From assembly GCA_051025295.1 (NCBI GenBank), contig JBMGJV010000004.1: DNA of 64,000 bases. One strand, written 5' to 3'. Positions 45,296 to 54,241 of the stretch are shown piece by piece. Position numbers and translations under genes: made by a program. Source of the stretch: KBS-83 sp051025295. GTDB taxonomy: Bacteria > Acidobacteriota > Terriglobia > Terriglobales > Acidobacteriaceae. Each line of letters starts with the position of its first letter. The first letter of the stretch is position 1. The notes beneath the pieces are model-generated. The model saw only the letters and a list, made by a program, of their open reading frames with translations, was not told where the DNA came from and did not search any database.

Positions 45296-45940
45296 ATGAA
45301 ACGCGTACTACTCGCCGACGATCACTCGCTGATGCTGGAAGGCCTTGCCGGCCTCCTTCGGACAGAGTTTGAAATTGCAGGCTCGGTGTCGAACGGCCGC
45401 GCCGTGGTGGAAGAGGCCGAGCGGCTGAAGCCGGACCTGGTGGTGCTGGATATCTCGATGCCGGAGTTGAACGGTATGGAGGCGGCACGCCGCATCCGGA
45501 GACAGGTGCCCAGCGCCAAGCTGGTCTTTGTGACCCAGCAGCTCGACCCTGCTTATGTTCGCGCCGCATTCGAGGTGGGCGCGATGGGATACGTGGCCAA
45601 GCAGTCGGCCGCAAATGAGCTTCGCCACGCGCTTCGGCTCGCACTGGTCGGGCGTTTCTATGTGACGCCGCTGGTGCAATCGCGCGATCCGCACCTGACC
45701 TCGACACGCAGCGACCGCCTGAACCCCGGGGCCATGTTCGGCCGGCAACTGACGGTGCGGCAGCGCGAGACACTGCAGCTGATCGCCGAGGGCAAGTCGG
45801 CCAAAGAGATCGCGTCCGCGCTGAACATTTCGGTCAAGACGGTTGAGTTTCATCGCAACGCGCTGATGAACGAGCTCGGCATCCGCACGACGGCGGAGTT
45901 GACGCGGTACGCACTCAGTCACGGTATCGTGGGCGACTAG
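45296..45940 (+). CDS. NarL/FixJ-type response regulator
   Basis: A 214-residue regulator. The receiver domain (1-120) has Asp8/Asp9 and the phospho-acceptor Asp52 (VVLDISMPELNG). The LuxR-type DNA-binding domain (about 145-210) has LTVRQRETLQLIAEGKSAKEIA. It is the likely partner of the kinase fusion directly upstream, since HisKA_3 kinases normally pair with this class. It converges on the GT2 gene with only 13 bases between the stops and no terminator. Confidence 0.93.
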   Translation: MKRVLLADDHSLMLEGLAGLLRTEFEIAGSVSNGRAVVEEAERLKPDLVVLDISMPELNGMEAARRIRRQVPSAKLVFVTQQLDPAYVRAAFEVGAMGYVAKQSAANELRHALRLALVGRFYVTPLVQSRDPHLTSTRSDRLNPGAMFGRQLTVRQRETLQLIAEGKSAKEIASALNISVKTVEFHRNALMNELGIRTTAELTRYALSHGIVGD

Positions 45941-45953
45941 CGCAACCTAATAT

Positions 45954-46691
45954 TCAGGACAGCGGCGTGACGCTGTTCCGCGCGTGCAGACGTTGCAGAC
46001 TGCCGACGCGGAACACCACGAGAACCAGCCGCCACGCCGTTTTGATGGACGCGCGCAGAGAGCCCGACACCTTGGACACGCCACCCTGCCGCCGACGGCA
46101 ATCGACCGGCACTTCGAGAATGCGTAACCGCCGCTGCGCTGCTTTCATCTGCATCTCGAGGTTCCACCCGTAGGTCATCTCCGACATGCGCAACTGCTCC
46201 AGGCAGTCGCGGCGAATCACGCGCATCGGCGCCATATCCGTATAGCGCACACCATAGAGCAGATGAATAATCCTGCCGGCGAGCCAGGCGGCGAGCACCT
46301 GGGAGGGCAGCATGCTTCCCGGCTCGGCGCGGCCGCGCGTGCGCGATCCGATCACGAAATCATGCGTGCCGTTGATGACTGGCGCCAGCAGAGCGGGCAG
46401 CTGCGCGGGATTGTCGCTGCCGTCCCCATCGAGGAAGGCCAGGATGTCGGAGGCTGGATCGGCAGCGGCCACGCCAGCCGCACAGGCGCGCCCGTAGCCG
46501 CGAGCCGGGGCCGCGACAACTCGCGCGCCGGCAGCGCGAGCCACTGCTGCCGTCCCGTCCGTGCTGCCGTTATCGACGACGATGCACTCGCGGACCCAGC
46601 CCCGGGGTATCGCCTGCACGACGGCGGCGATCGGCTCTTCCTCGTTCAGTGCCGGGATGATGAGGGTGACACGCGGTGCTACAGACTCCAT
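45954..46691 (-). CDS. Family 2 glycosyltransferase
   Basis: A 245-residue GT-A enzyme beginning VTLIIPALNEEEPIAAV. It has VVDNGSTDGT and FLDGDGSDNP, which supplies the metal-binding DxD-type motif. It resembles dolichyl/polyprenyl-phosphate sugar transferases but lacks a long membrane tail. I start it at the ATG at 46691, 13 bases inside the end of the radical SAM gene; the longer frame reads back through that gene. It is the last gene of a four-gene overlapping operon (49920 to 45954). Confidence 0.85.
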   Translation of the reverse strand: MESVAPRVTLIIPALNEEEPIAAVVQAIPRGWVRECIVVDNGSTDGTAAVARAAGARVVAAPARGYGRACAAGVAAADPASDILAFLDGDGSDNPAQLPALLAPVINGTHDFVIGSRTRGRAEPGSMLPSQVLAAWLAGRIIHLLYGVRYTDMAPMRVIRRDCLEQLRMSEMTYGWNLEMQMKAAQRRLRILEVPVDCRRRQGGVSKVSGSLRASIKTAWRLVLVVFRVGSLQRLHARNSVTPLS

Positions 46692-47743
46692 CGCAACCCA
46701 CAATTGCTGCAGGTCGCGGGCGGCGCATCGCTCATCAATTGGCCGCGGAACTGCTGGTACGCAGGCCCGTTCCAGATTTCGCGCAAGGTCTGTTGTGTCG
46801 CATCGCCCAAGGTGAAGCTGCCGTAACCATGCATGGAGAAGGGCGCGATGCAGCACGGGATGGCGCGCCCGGTCGCGGTAAAGTACATCAGCGACCAGGG
46901 ACGTCGGCATAGCGACCAGGGGCTGTCGTCACGGCTCTTCTTGATGCTGGTGCCGGGCTCGGTAGCGCCTGAGGCGTTGAATGTAATGCCGAGCGATTCG
47001 GCGAGCGACGTGGCGCGGGCGATTACTGCCTCCTCGTCCACGGTGGTCTTCTCGAACAAGGCACTCTCCGGTCGAGCCAGCCCGTGGCCGCCCTCGGTGA
47101 AGAACACGAGGCGCTGCAGGTAGACCTCGCGGACATGGAGCGAGTCGGCGATGCGCACGAACTCTTCGAGCTGGTGCAGCGTCTCCCGCAAGCCGGTCAG
47201 CCAGAGCGAGACACGCGGCAGCTCGTGCCCACCGCTGATCTGCATCTCGCGGAAGCGGCGCACGTTCTTCACGATGCGATCGAACATGTCCTTGCCGCGA
47301 ACCTGCTGAAAGACGCTTGCATCCGCGGCATCGAGCGAGACTCGCAACTCATTCAATCCGGCGTCGATCAGCGCGCGACCATTGCGCTCGTTGAGCAGCG
47401 TTCCATTGGTGTTGAAGAGGACGTAGATGCCGCGCCGGCGCAGGTAATCAACCATCTGCGGCAGGTGCTTCACGAGCATCGGTTCGCCGACCCCGTGCAG
47501 CACGACGCGCTTGAGGTTCTGCGCCTGGTCGACGATCTTGACGAAGAGTTCCCAGGAGAGATCAGCCTCGGGCTCCAACTGCTCGTAGGTGCGCGGGCAC
47601 GTGGTGCAGAGCAGGTTGCAGCGATTTGTCACCTCGAGGTAGAGGCAGACCGGCTCCTGCTCGACGATGACGGAGAGTTCATCCTCCGGACGCTCGAAGT
47701 AGCGGCGCATGGACTGCGGCGGACTCACCAATGTGTCACTCAT
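46679..47743 (-). CDS. Radical SAM/SPASM protein
   Basis: A 354-residue radical SAM enzyme with Cys42, Cys46 and Cys49 (CNLLCTTC), followed by a GVGEPML motif at the SAM-binding strand. The C-terminus (CRRPWSLMYFTATGRAIPCC and CSNCGLRW) holds Cys residues for a SPASM auxiliary cluster. The substrate is unknown. It overlaps the membrane glycosyltransferase gene upstream by 8 bases and the GT2 gene downstream by 13, so all four proteins of the operon are likely to act on one product. Confidence 0.85.
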   Translation of the reverse strand: MSDTLVSPPQSMRRYFERPEDELSVIVEQEPVCLYLEVTNRCNLLCTTCPRTYEQLEPEADLSWELFVKIVDQAQNLKRVVLHGVGEPMLVKHLPQMVDYLRRRGIYVLFNTNGTLLNERNGRALIDAGLNELRVSLDAADASVFQQVRGKDMFDRIVKNVRRFREMQISGGHELPRVSLWLTGLRETLHQLEEFVRIADSLHVREVYLQRLVFFTEGGHGLARPESALFEKTTVDEEAVIARATSLAESLGITFNASGATEPGTSIKKSRDDSPWSLCRRPWSLMYFTATGRAIPCCIAPFSMHGYGSFTLGDATQQTLREIWNGPAYQQFRGQLMSDAPPATCSNCGLRWSL

Positions 47744-49166
47744 GTTCCCTCGCGATTGTCAGCATGGTCGTGTGGGCATCCAGCATGTGCGGCGGCTCCG
47801 GACTGCCAGAGAGACGACTTGCGAACGCCACGGCAGCCCGGCGCTCGAGTGGGTCGGCGATCAGCAGGAAGAAACAAAATCCACCGTAGAGCCAACTGTT
47901 CATGCGGAACATCGGCTCTCCCGGCAATCCCAGTTGCGTGGACAGCAGGTATGTCGCCGCGAGGACCAGGTAGATCGCCGGTCGCCATGGCCACAGCACA
48001 ACAAAGGGTAGCAGCCACAGGAAGTACCAGGGGTAATGCGGAGAGAAGCAGAGCGTCAGCGCGGTAGCCAGCACGAGCCCGCTGCGGATTCCCTCCTCTG
48101 CAGTCCGGCCGGCGCGACGCCAGCATAGCCAGGCGAGCACAGCGAGTCCGGCGGCGCAGAGCACCAGGTAGAACTCTGGCCGAATGAACAGGTGGGTGAT
48201 GCGCTCAAACAGTTGCAGCGGGAAGTAGCGAGTGCCGCTTTCGAGGCCTTCCTCCTGCGCATACGCAGGAAGGAAGCCAAGGACGCCCTTACCGACCGTG
48301 AGATACGGAGCGTAGCCGAGGACGACCAGGCCGGCAAACAACGCGACTCCCCACGCCGCAGCACGCAGACGCTGTGGCAGCAGAGCCGGCAGCAGCGCTG
48401 CGGGGTAGAGCTTGATCAGCGTAGCGCCGGCCAGCCATGCGATTGCGCCTTTCCAGCGACCGCGCAGCATCCAGAGCAGTGCCAGCGCGATTGCGGTGAG
48501 CGCGCCTGCGTCCACGTGCCCACTGCTGCCAATCTCATACACGCAGACCGGCTGCCACGCGTAGAGCAGGATGCGCTCCCGGGCTGCGCCGATCGCACCG
48601 AGACACAGCAGGAGCGCCCAGCAGGTGATAGCCTCGCACAGAACCATCGCCGCCTTCATCGCAACCACGGAGGAGCGGACGGAGGTGACGGCATAGAACA
48701 CCATCTGCGCGCCGGGCGGGTAGATGGTGTGGGCGTAGTCCCGGCGGTTGATGCGGGGATAGACCTGAGCATCTCGCAAGCCTGCGAGTTGTGGGTCCGC
48801 CGGGATGTGGCGATAGGGATTGATGTGCGCGTGCTGCACTTCCCCGTCCCAGACGTAGCGATACACATCGGTCGAGAGGAATGGCGGCGCGGCGACGGCC
48901 AGCATGCGCGCACTGAGCGCGACAGCAAGAATGATCCAGAGAGTCAGCCGATTCGAACGTCCGCGCTCGATTACCGACAGCCCACCTAACCAGATCGCAA
49001 GTTGGCAGAAGATGGTTTCGCTCAGTCCGTGGGTGAAGTGCGAGAACTCGTGCACGCCGGTTCGTGTGAGCTCAACGAAGAGAGCCCCCAGCAGTAGCAG
49101 GCCCAGGTTGGTCGCCATCGCGGTTGGGGTACGCCATGCATTGATTCTCGAACTAACGGTCGACAC
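47736..49166 (-). CDS. Integral-membrane glycosyltransferase (GT87/DUF2029-like)
   Basis: A 476-residue protein with about ten membrane segments. It has an early periplasmic loop with the acidic motif STDVYRYVWDGEVQ and later TIYPPGAQMVFY, as in polyprenol-dependent mannosyltransferases of the DUF2029/GT-C type. It probably transfers a lipid-linked sugar on the outer face of the inner membrane. The start is GTG at 49166, inside the end of the DUF2064 gene (14-base overlap). It is the second gene of its operon. Confidence 0.8.
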   Translation of the reverse strand: MSTVSSRINAWRTPTAMATNLGLLLLGALFVELTRTGVHEFSHFTHGLSETIFCQLAIWLGGLSVIERGRSNRLTLWIILAVALSARMLAVAAPPFLSTDVYRYVWDGEVQHAHINPYRHIPADPQLAGLRDAQVYPRINRRDYAHTIYPPGAQMVFYAVTSVRSSVVAMKAAMVLCEAITCWALLLCLGAIGAARERILLYAWQPVCVYEIGSSGHVDAGALTAIALALLWMLRGRWKGAIAWLAGATLIKLYPAALLPALLPQRLRAAAWGVALFAGLVVLGYAPYLTVGKGVLGFLPAYAQEEGLESGTRYFPLQLFERITHLFIRPEFYLVLCAAGLAVLAWLCWRRAGRTAEEGIRSGLVLATALTLCFSPHYPWYFLWLLPFVVLWPWRPAIYLVLAATYLLSTQLGLPGEPMFRMNSWLYGGFCFFLLIADPLERRAAVAFASRLSGSPEPPHMLDAHTTMLTIAREHE

Positions 49167-49920
49167 GGGCGCGGGCCTCTCGTTCGATCGCGGCGAGCGC
49201 AGCCGCCGTGTGCGGTGCCCGGGACTCGCCCTCGGTCCGCAGCTCCAGCATCAGCCGTTCGAGCATCGGCGCATCGTCCACGTCATACCAGGTGCGAAGA
49301 TGCCGGACCCGGAGGCTAAGGCGCTCCGCCTGCCGTTCAGTATCGCGCAGCACGGACGCGGTGCTCCACGCGACATCCTCGAAGAGCTCCGGATGCGCTT
49401 GCCGCATGCCGATCAGGTAGTAGCCGCCGTCGTCTGCGGGACCCAGCACGACTGTGTCGGCCTCACCGGGCAGCCCCGGTTCGCAGCCGAGGATGCGAAG
49501 TGCGGTTTCATACTCCTGGGCTGGCACAGTTGGGCTGTCGGAGTCGATGAGGCAGAGCGCACCGAACCCGCACTGGAGAAGATCCTGCGCGGCACCGAGC
49601 AGTCGCTTGCCGAAGGTGCCGTCCTGCTGCGGCAACAGGAGCGAACCCTGCGGCAGGACGCCCTCGAATGCAGCCTCCTGGCCGAACGGGGTGTAGCTGA
49701 CCACCGGCACCGCGCGCCGTCCGGACGCTGCGCAGGCAAGCGTGTTCATGGTGTCTTTCAGGAAGGCGATGTTGAGTGCCGCAGCCTGCTCCGGCGTACA
49801 CGGCGGACTGAGCCGAGTCTTGACCTGGCCGGGCACGGGCGCCTTGGCCATCACGGTGAGCGCGCATAGGCCGTCCCACTCGCGCGAGGGCTGGGCCGGA
49901 TCGAGCACGCGGAAGTTCAT
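49153..49920 (-). CDS. DUF2064 transferase (rSAM/selenodomain-associated transferase 1 type)
   Basis: A 255-residue nucleotidyl/glycosyltransferase-like protein. ALTVMAKAPVPGQVKTRLSP, LIDSDSPTVP and LGPADDGGYYLIG are characteristic of the DUF2064 (TIGR04282) family. NCBI names this family rSAM/selenodomain-associated transferase 1, from its company with radical SAM proteins and selenium genes. It is the first gene of a leftward operon, divergent from the MocR gene and the SelD locus, which fits that name. No activity is proven for it here; a sugar-nucleotide or arseno/seleno-sugar step is possible. Confidence 0.85.
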   Translation of the reverse strand: MNFRVLDPAQPSREWDGLCALTVMAKAPVPGQVKTRLSPPCTPEQAAALNIAFLKDTMNTLACAASGRRAVPVVSYTPFGQEAAFEGVLPQGSLLLPQQDGTFGKRLLGAAQDLLQCGFGALCLIDSDSPTVPAQEYETALRILGCEPGLPGEADTVVLGPADDGGYYLIGMRQAHPELFEDVAWSTASVLRDTERQAERLSLRVRHLRTWYDVDDAPMLERLMLELRTEGESRAPHTAAALAAIEREARARVDR

Positions 49921-50156
49921 GCCGCGTTGCAGTGCTTCGGTTGTTCCTGATCATGCCGGATAAGAGCGCATTGTTCCGATAGGGTGTCTGGCCCCGCCAT
50001 ATTGCCAAGCTAAATGAACCCCCTCGGGTCCCGGCATTGGAAGTTGGTCTGGCACCACCCGATCGAAACTGGCCTTGTCTGTTTGTTCCCTCGGGAGGAT
50101 GCTAGGTTTAGCGGATCAAGCGCATCTGCCTGATCGCTCGAACCTGGAGTGCTGCG

Positions 50157-51713
50157 ATGACGCCTGGACCAGGCTTGAATACGACTGACGTTCCGGTCAC
50201 GAATGACCCGATGCTCACGCGAGCAGCGATTCCGGCGCGACTGGCGCGGCCTCCCGTTGGGCGACGTGCGCTGCGCAAGAGCGCGGGATTCGCGGTCACG
50301 CTCAATCGCGGAGGACGCGATCCCCTGTTGCAGCAGTTGGCGCGCTCGATCACGGAGAGGATCGGCCAAGGCACGCTGCTGCTCGGCGACCGCCTGCCGG
50401 GCGAACGCGCACTGGCGAAATCGCTAGGGCTCAGTCGCAATACAGTCAGCGCCGCTTACGAACTTCTGGAGACCCAGGGCTTGATCCGGCGGCTGTCGCA
50501 ACGCGGGGCCTTTGTGAGCCAGCAGAGTTCGGCGAGCGCGACTCCACTGCGCTGGAGCGACAAGGTGGCGCAACGCGCTCACGTTCTCGATGAGCCCGTG
50601 CTGGAGCTGCTGGCGCAGGGCAGTTTCCCCTCCTCTGGCTACAAGCTCTCTGCGGGTACACCGCTGATCTCCTGCTTTCCTCAGGCCGACTACCGCGCGG
50701 CCATCGACCGGGTGCTCACCTCGCAGGCCGTGACAGCGATCTCGATGGCTCCTACGGAGGGGCAGCCCCGTCTGCGGCAGGCCATTGCCGCGCAGCAGAA
50801 GGTGGATCCGGCGCGCGTGCTGATTGTTGCCGGTGCGCAGGAGGGCATCGACCTGCTGGCCCGCTGCTTTATCGATCCGGGCGATGCTGTGGTCATGGAG
50901 CGGCCCACCTACCCTGGCGCCATCCAGGCGTTCCGCGCGGCCGGAGCCGTGCTGCACGAGTGGGACACCAAGGAATGGTCTGCCCATGCGCTGGAGCGGC
51001 TGCTGATGGCGCACCGTCCGAAGTTCATCTTCACGATGCCGACCCATCACAATCCAACTTCGCGAACGATGACGCAACAACAGCGGGTCGAACTGCTCGA
51101 GACCGCGGCGCGACACCAGGTGCCGGTGATCGAAGATGACGTGTACTCACAGACGACGTTCGATAACGTCATCCCGCCTTCCCTGCTGGCGCTCGACCAG
51201 AGCAATATTGTCATCTCGCTGAGCACGTTTTCTAAGCTGCTTGCGCCCGGACTGCGTATCGGCTGGATCGTCGCTCCCCTGCGCATCGTGAAGCAGCTTT
51301 CTCTGATCAAGATGCGCGCCAATTTATTCACCGAAGGTCTTGGCCAGCTCGCGCTTGCGGAGATGATCGAGAACGGCACGCTCGCATCTCACCTCGTCCG
51401 CCTGCGGCAAAAGCACTTAGCGCTGAAGACGATCGCGGTTCGCGAACTGCGAAAGAACTTCTCGGCTGGAGAGATCAGCTTCGCTGAACCCCTGGGTGGT
51501 CTTTACCTGTGGTGCCGGCTGAGCCAGCCGCGCGATCAGGAGGCGCTGCTGGTTCATGCGCAGCGGCTGGGCACTTCGTTCGCGCCGGACCGCGCCTTCT
51601 ATGCGGGTACGCCCGATGCTCAATACCTAAGGCTGTGCTTCTCCGCGACAGATGCGGCCGGGCTGCCGGATGCTATTCGGCTGCTGGCCCAGGCCTGCCG
51701 CACTGAGGGATGA
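50157..51713 (+). CDS. MocR-type GntR/aminotransferase regulator
   Basis: A 518-residue regulator. A GntR winged helix (about 55-120, RLPGERALAKSLGLSRNTVSAAYELL) is joined to a fold-type I aminotransferase domain that should bind PLP at the lysine of STFSKLLAPGLRIGW. MocR proteins bind pairs of direct repeats and respond to PLP-linked ligands. It is 137 bases upstream of the transporter/SelD genes in the same direction and is their likely regulator. CTGG half-sites 20 bases apart at 50049-50052 and 50069-50072 lie in its own promoter region (49921-50156). Confidence 0.9.
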   Translation: MTPGPGLNTTDVPVTNDPMLTRAAIPARLARPPVGRRALRKSAGFAVTLNRGGRDPLLQQLARSITERIGQGTLLLGDRLPGERALAKSLGLSRNTVSAAYELLETQGLIRRLSQRGAFVSQQSSASATPLRWSDKVAQRAHVLDEPVLELLAQGSFPSSGYKLSAGTPLISCFPQADYRAAIDRVLTSQAVTAISMAPTEGQPRLRQAIAAQQKVDPARVLIVAGAQEGIDLLARCFIDPGDAVVMERPTYPGAIQAFRAAGAVLHEWDTKEWSAHALERLLMAHRPKFIFTMPTHHNPTSRTMTQQQRVELLETAARHQVPVIEDDVYSQTTFDNVIPPSLLALDQSNIVISLSTFSKLLAPGLRIGWIVAPLRIVKQLSLIKMRANLFTEGLGQLALAEMIENGTLASHLVRLRQKHLALKTIAVRELRKNFSAGEISFAEPLGGLYLWCRLSQPRDQEALLVHAQRLGTSFAPDRAFYAGTPDAQYLRLCFSATDAAGLPDAIRLLAQACRTEG

Positions 51714-51761
51714 AAAACGCACCTGTCGCGCCACTGCGCAGAGGCCCAGCTCTGTTGGTGC

Positions 51762-51826
51762 GGTCCACAGTGGCCCCGCTGACGAAAACTGGACCCGCTC
51801 GCGCCAGTGTTACTCTCGCTGGACCC
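51762..51826. promoter_or_regulatory. Candidate MocR operator array upstream of the selenium genes
   Basis: CTGGACCC occurs at 51789-51796 and again at 51819-51826, exactly 30 bases (three helical turns) apart. An inverted CCAGT lies between them at 51804-51808. GTGGACC is present on the minus strand at 51762-51768. Direct TGGACC-type repeats are common MocR targets. No strong -35/-10 pair can be fixed. Confidence 0.45.
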
Positions 51827-51849
51827 AAGGTGGCCTAAGTGGAAATGGC

Positions 51850-52464
51850 ATGAGAACGAACTGGATCAACGACAGCTTCAAGTACATGTTCGGCGGCCAC
51901 ATGTGGACCACCATCGTGTTCGACCTGCTACTGCTGGCGGGCATCGCGATCGGTATCTACGTGTATCGCCGCCACGCCGAGCAACGTACCTTGCTCCATG
52001 TCTGGACATGGGTGGCGCGCCTGGTCGTCGGCGCCATGTGGTGGCAACAGGTGATTTGGAAGGTGCCGCCGGACTACAACGGACTTCGCTTCTGGACCAA
52101 CGAGATGGTGAAGTACTCGTCCACTGACCTGCAGAGAGTGTTCGTAACCAAGGTCATCCTGGGCCACTTTGCCTTCTTCGCGCCGCAGGTCTTCCTCGTG
52201 GAGTTCATCATCAGCGCCACGTTACTACTTGGGCTGTGGTCTCGGTTCGGGTCGGTGCTGGGAGCGGCGATGGCGCTGAATTTGTCGCAGGGACTATATC
52301 GTTCGCCGGGCGAATGGCCCTGGACTTATATCTTTCTCATTCTCGTCATGGTGCAGTTCTCGCTCCTTCCGCCGGGGCGCAGCCTGGGGCTGGACGTGCT
52401 GCTGGAAGAGCATCAGACGCAACGGACCGGGCTGCTGTACCGCCTGCTAGCATGGGTCCGTTGA
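51850..52464 (+). CDS. DoxX/DoxD-like membrane protein
   Basis: A 204-residue inner-membrane protein with four or five hydrophobic segments (IVFDLLLLAGIAIGIYVYR, VARLVVGAMWWQQVIWK, FLVEFIISATLLLGLW, WPWTYIFLILVMVQFSLL). GLYRSPGEWPWTY and the overall layout fit the DoxX family, which includes the DoxD subunit of thiosulfate:quinone oxidoreductase. The start is the ATG at 51850. It is the first structural gene of the putative selenium operon; a redox step on a chalcogen compound at the membrane is conceivable but unproven. Confidence 0.75.
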   Translation: MRTNWINDSFKYMFGGHMWTTIVFDLLLLAGIAIGIYVYRRHAEQRTLLHVWTWVARLVVGAMWWQQVIWKVPPDYNGLRFWTNEMVKYSSTDLQRVFVTKVILGHFAFFAPQVFLVEFIISATLLLGLWSRFGSVLGAAMALNLSQGLYRSPGEWPWTYIFLILVMVQFSLLPPGRSLGLDVLLEEHQTQRTGLLYRLLAWVR

Positions 52465-52496
52465 CGACTCGGGTAGTGCTGGTCTGGAGAGAAACA

Positions 52497-53393
52497 ATGT
52501 TGCTATTTAGCAATCTGCAGTCGTCTCACTCGTGGCGGATTCACCGCATTGCCGTTGGCGTATGCATGCTCGCACTCGTCGTCTTTGCCGGCTGCACAGC
52601 GAAGCCATCCTCCAACGAGGCCCGCCTGCGGATCAGCATGATTCCCACGACCGATCCCGGCAAGGCGCTGCGGCAGAACCAGCCGTTGCTTGCCTATTGG
52701 CAGAAGCAGACCGGCGAGACACCGGAGCTGACCATTCCGACGAACTACGCCGCAGTGGTGGAAGCGCTGGCGAATAACAAGGTGGACATTGCTTATCTGG
52801 GCGGCTTCACTTACGTGCAGGCGTCTGCACGCGCGGGCGTCCGGCCGCTGGTACAGCGTGGCATCGACCAGCAGTTCCACTCCGTGTTCATCACGCAAGC
52901 GAAGTCGAAGGTTCATTCCCTCGCCGACCTGCATGGACACTTCGTCTTCGGGGACGTCAACTCGACCTCCGGGCATCTGATGCCGCTCTATTACATGCAG
53001 CAGGAGAAGGTTGCGGCGGACGTCATCAAGAATGCGAGCTACAGCGGCGCTCATGATGCTACCGCTCTCGCTGTTGCGAACGGCAAAGCAGAAGCCGGCG
53101 CGATGGATGAGCAGGTCTACAAGAAGATGCTCGGGAACGGCCAGTTGAAGCCGGATACGGTTCGTGTGTTCTACACGACGCCGCCCTTCTTCGACTATGT
53201 CTGGGTGGCGAATAAAAACCTGGACTCGAAGACCGTCGACGCGTTCACAAACGCCATGCGGAGCCTGAATGCTGGGAGTCCTGACCAGAAGTCTCTGCTC
53301 GATCTGCTGAACGCGAAGGAATACGTCGCAGCCAATGATGCCGACTACAACAAGTTGCGAGATGCAGCGATGAGTGCAGGACTGTTGCATTGA
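52497..53393 (+). CDS. PhnD-like binding lipoprotein, putative selenium-oxyanion ABC importer
   Basis: A 298-residue lipoprotein (VVFAGC lipobox) of the PhnD fold. The mature part begins RLRISMIPTTDP and has VDIAYLGGFTYVQA and NSTSGHLMPLYY, the anion-binding loops of phosphate/phosphonate-like receptors. Its place beside selD matches what I recall as the putative selenate ABC transporter binding-protein family (TIGR04553), so selenate or selenite is a better guess than phosphonate. GGAGAG precedes the ATG at 52497. The gene ends in a TTGA overlap with the ATPase gene. Confidence 0.82.
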   Translation: MLLFSNLQSSHSWRIHRIAVGVCMLALVVFAGCTAKPSSNEARLRISMIPTTDPGKALRQNQPLLAYWQKQTGETPELTIPTNYAAVVEALANNKVDIAYLGGFTYVQASARAGVRPLVQRGIDQQFHSVFITQAKSKVHSLADLHGHFVFGDVNSTSGHLMPLYYMQQEKVAADVIKNASYSGAHDATALAVANGKAEAGAMDEQVYKKMLGNGQLKPDTVRVFYTTPPFFDYVWVANKNLDSKTVDAFTNAMRSLNAGSPDQKSLLDLLNAKEYVAANDADYNKLRDAAMSAGLLH

Positions 53394-54241
53394 TCTATAG
53401 CCTCAACAGCGTGGGACGGAAATTCGGAGCGGGAGCTCGCTCGTCTATTGCGCTGCGCAATATCTCGCTTCACATTGCGCCGGGCGACCAGGTCGCTTTG
53501 CTGGGTTCCTCCGGCTCCGGTAAAACGACACTCTTCCGGTTACTGAACGCGACTATTTTTCCGTCGAGCGGTCAACTGCTCTATCGGATGGCAGACGTGT
53601 CCGCCATGCGGCAGTCACATCTGCGGGAGATGCGCCGCAGGATCGGGTGTATTTACCAGCAGCACTATCTGGTTGCGGGTATGTCCGCCCTGATGAACAC
53701 GATGAGCGGCGCTCTGGGACGGTGGAGCCTGGCGAGCACTCTAGGCAATTTGATGAGTCCGCGTGCGATTGAGGTTCAACGTGCAGAGCATTGTCTCGAG
53801 GCGGTCGGACTGCAAGACAAGCGCCATGCGCGGTGCGACCAACTCTCCGGCGGTCAGCAGCAGCGTGTCGCGATCGCGCGGACACTCATGCAGGAGCCCG
53901 AGGTTATCCTCGCCGATGAGCCAGTGTCTTCGCTCGATCCCGCGCTGTCCGATGAGATTCTCGAGCTGCTGGTCCGGCTTGCCGACGAGGCGCGTCTGAC
54001 CCTGCTCATTTCACTGCATCAGGTCGAGTACGCACGGCGGCATGCGAAGCGCGTTGTTGGATTGCGCGCCGGTGAGATTGCCTTCGACTTACCGACGCAG
54101 AAGCTCGACGATCCGACAGTCCAAGAGCTGTATCAGCGCTCGCGTGGCGACCGCGAGACGACGGCGGGCGCTTCGATACTGGATCTTGCAGGGGGTTCCG
54201 ATGGCGCCGACGCTGGCCAGAAGCGCGCCTGCCTTCGCTGA
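53390..54241 (+). CDS. PhnC-like ABC ATPase of the same importer
   Basis: A 283-residue ATPase with Walker A GSSGSGKTT, Q-loop YQQHYLV, signature LSGGQQQRVAIA and Walker B VILADEPVSSLD, closest to the PhnC group. The start is TTG at 53390, sharing TTGA with the stop of the binding-protein gene, which indicates coupled translation. It overlaps the permease gene by 41 bases, so the last 13 or so residues are coded in both frames. Confidence 0.87.
   Translation: MIYSLNSVGRKFGAGARSSIALRNISLHIAPGDQVALLGSSGSGKTTLFRLLNATIFPSSGQLLYRMADVSAMRQSHLREMRRRIGCIYQQHYLVAGMSALMNTMSGALGRWSLASTLGNLMSPRAIEVQRAEHCLEAVGLQDKRHARCDQLSGGQQQRVAIARTLMQEPEVILADEPVSSLDPALSDEILELLVRLADEARLTLLISLHQVEYARRHAKRVVGLRAGEIAFDLPTQKLDDPTVQELYQRSRGDRETTAGASILDLAGGSDGADAGQKRACLR

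Noticed and set aside
47736..49166. Selenocysteine (in-frame TGA) in proteins of the selenium-linked operons
   Set aside because: The frames close at normal stops with complete C-termini, and no Cys-motif is interrupted by TGA.
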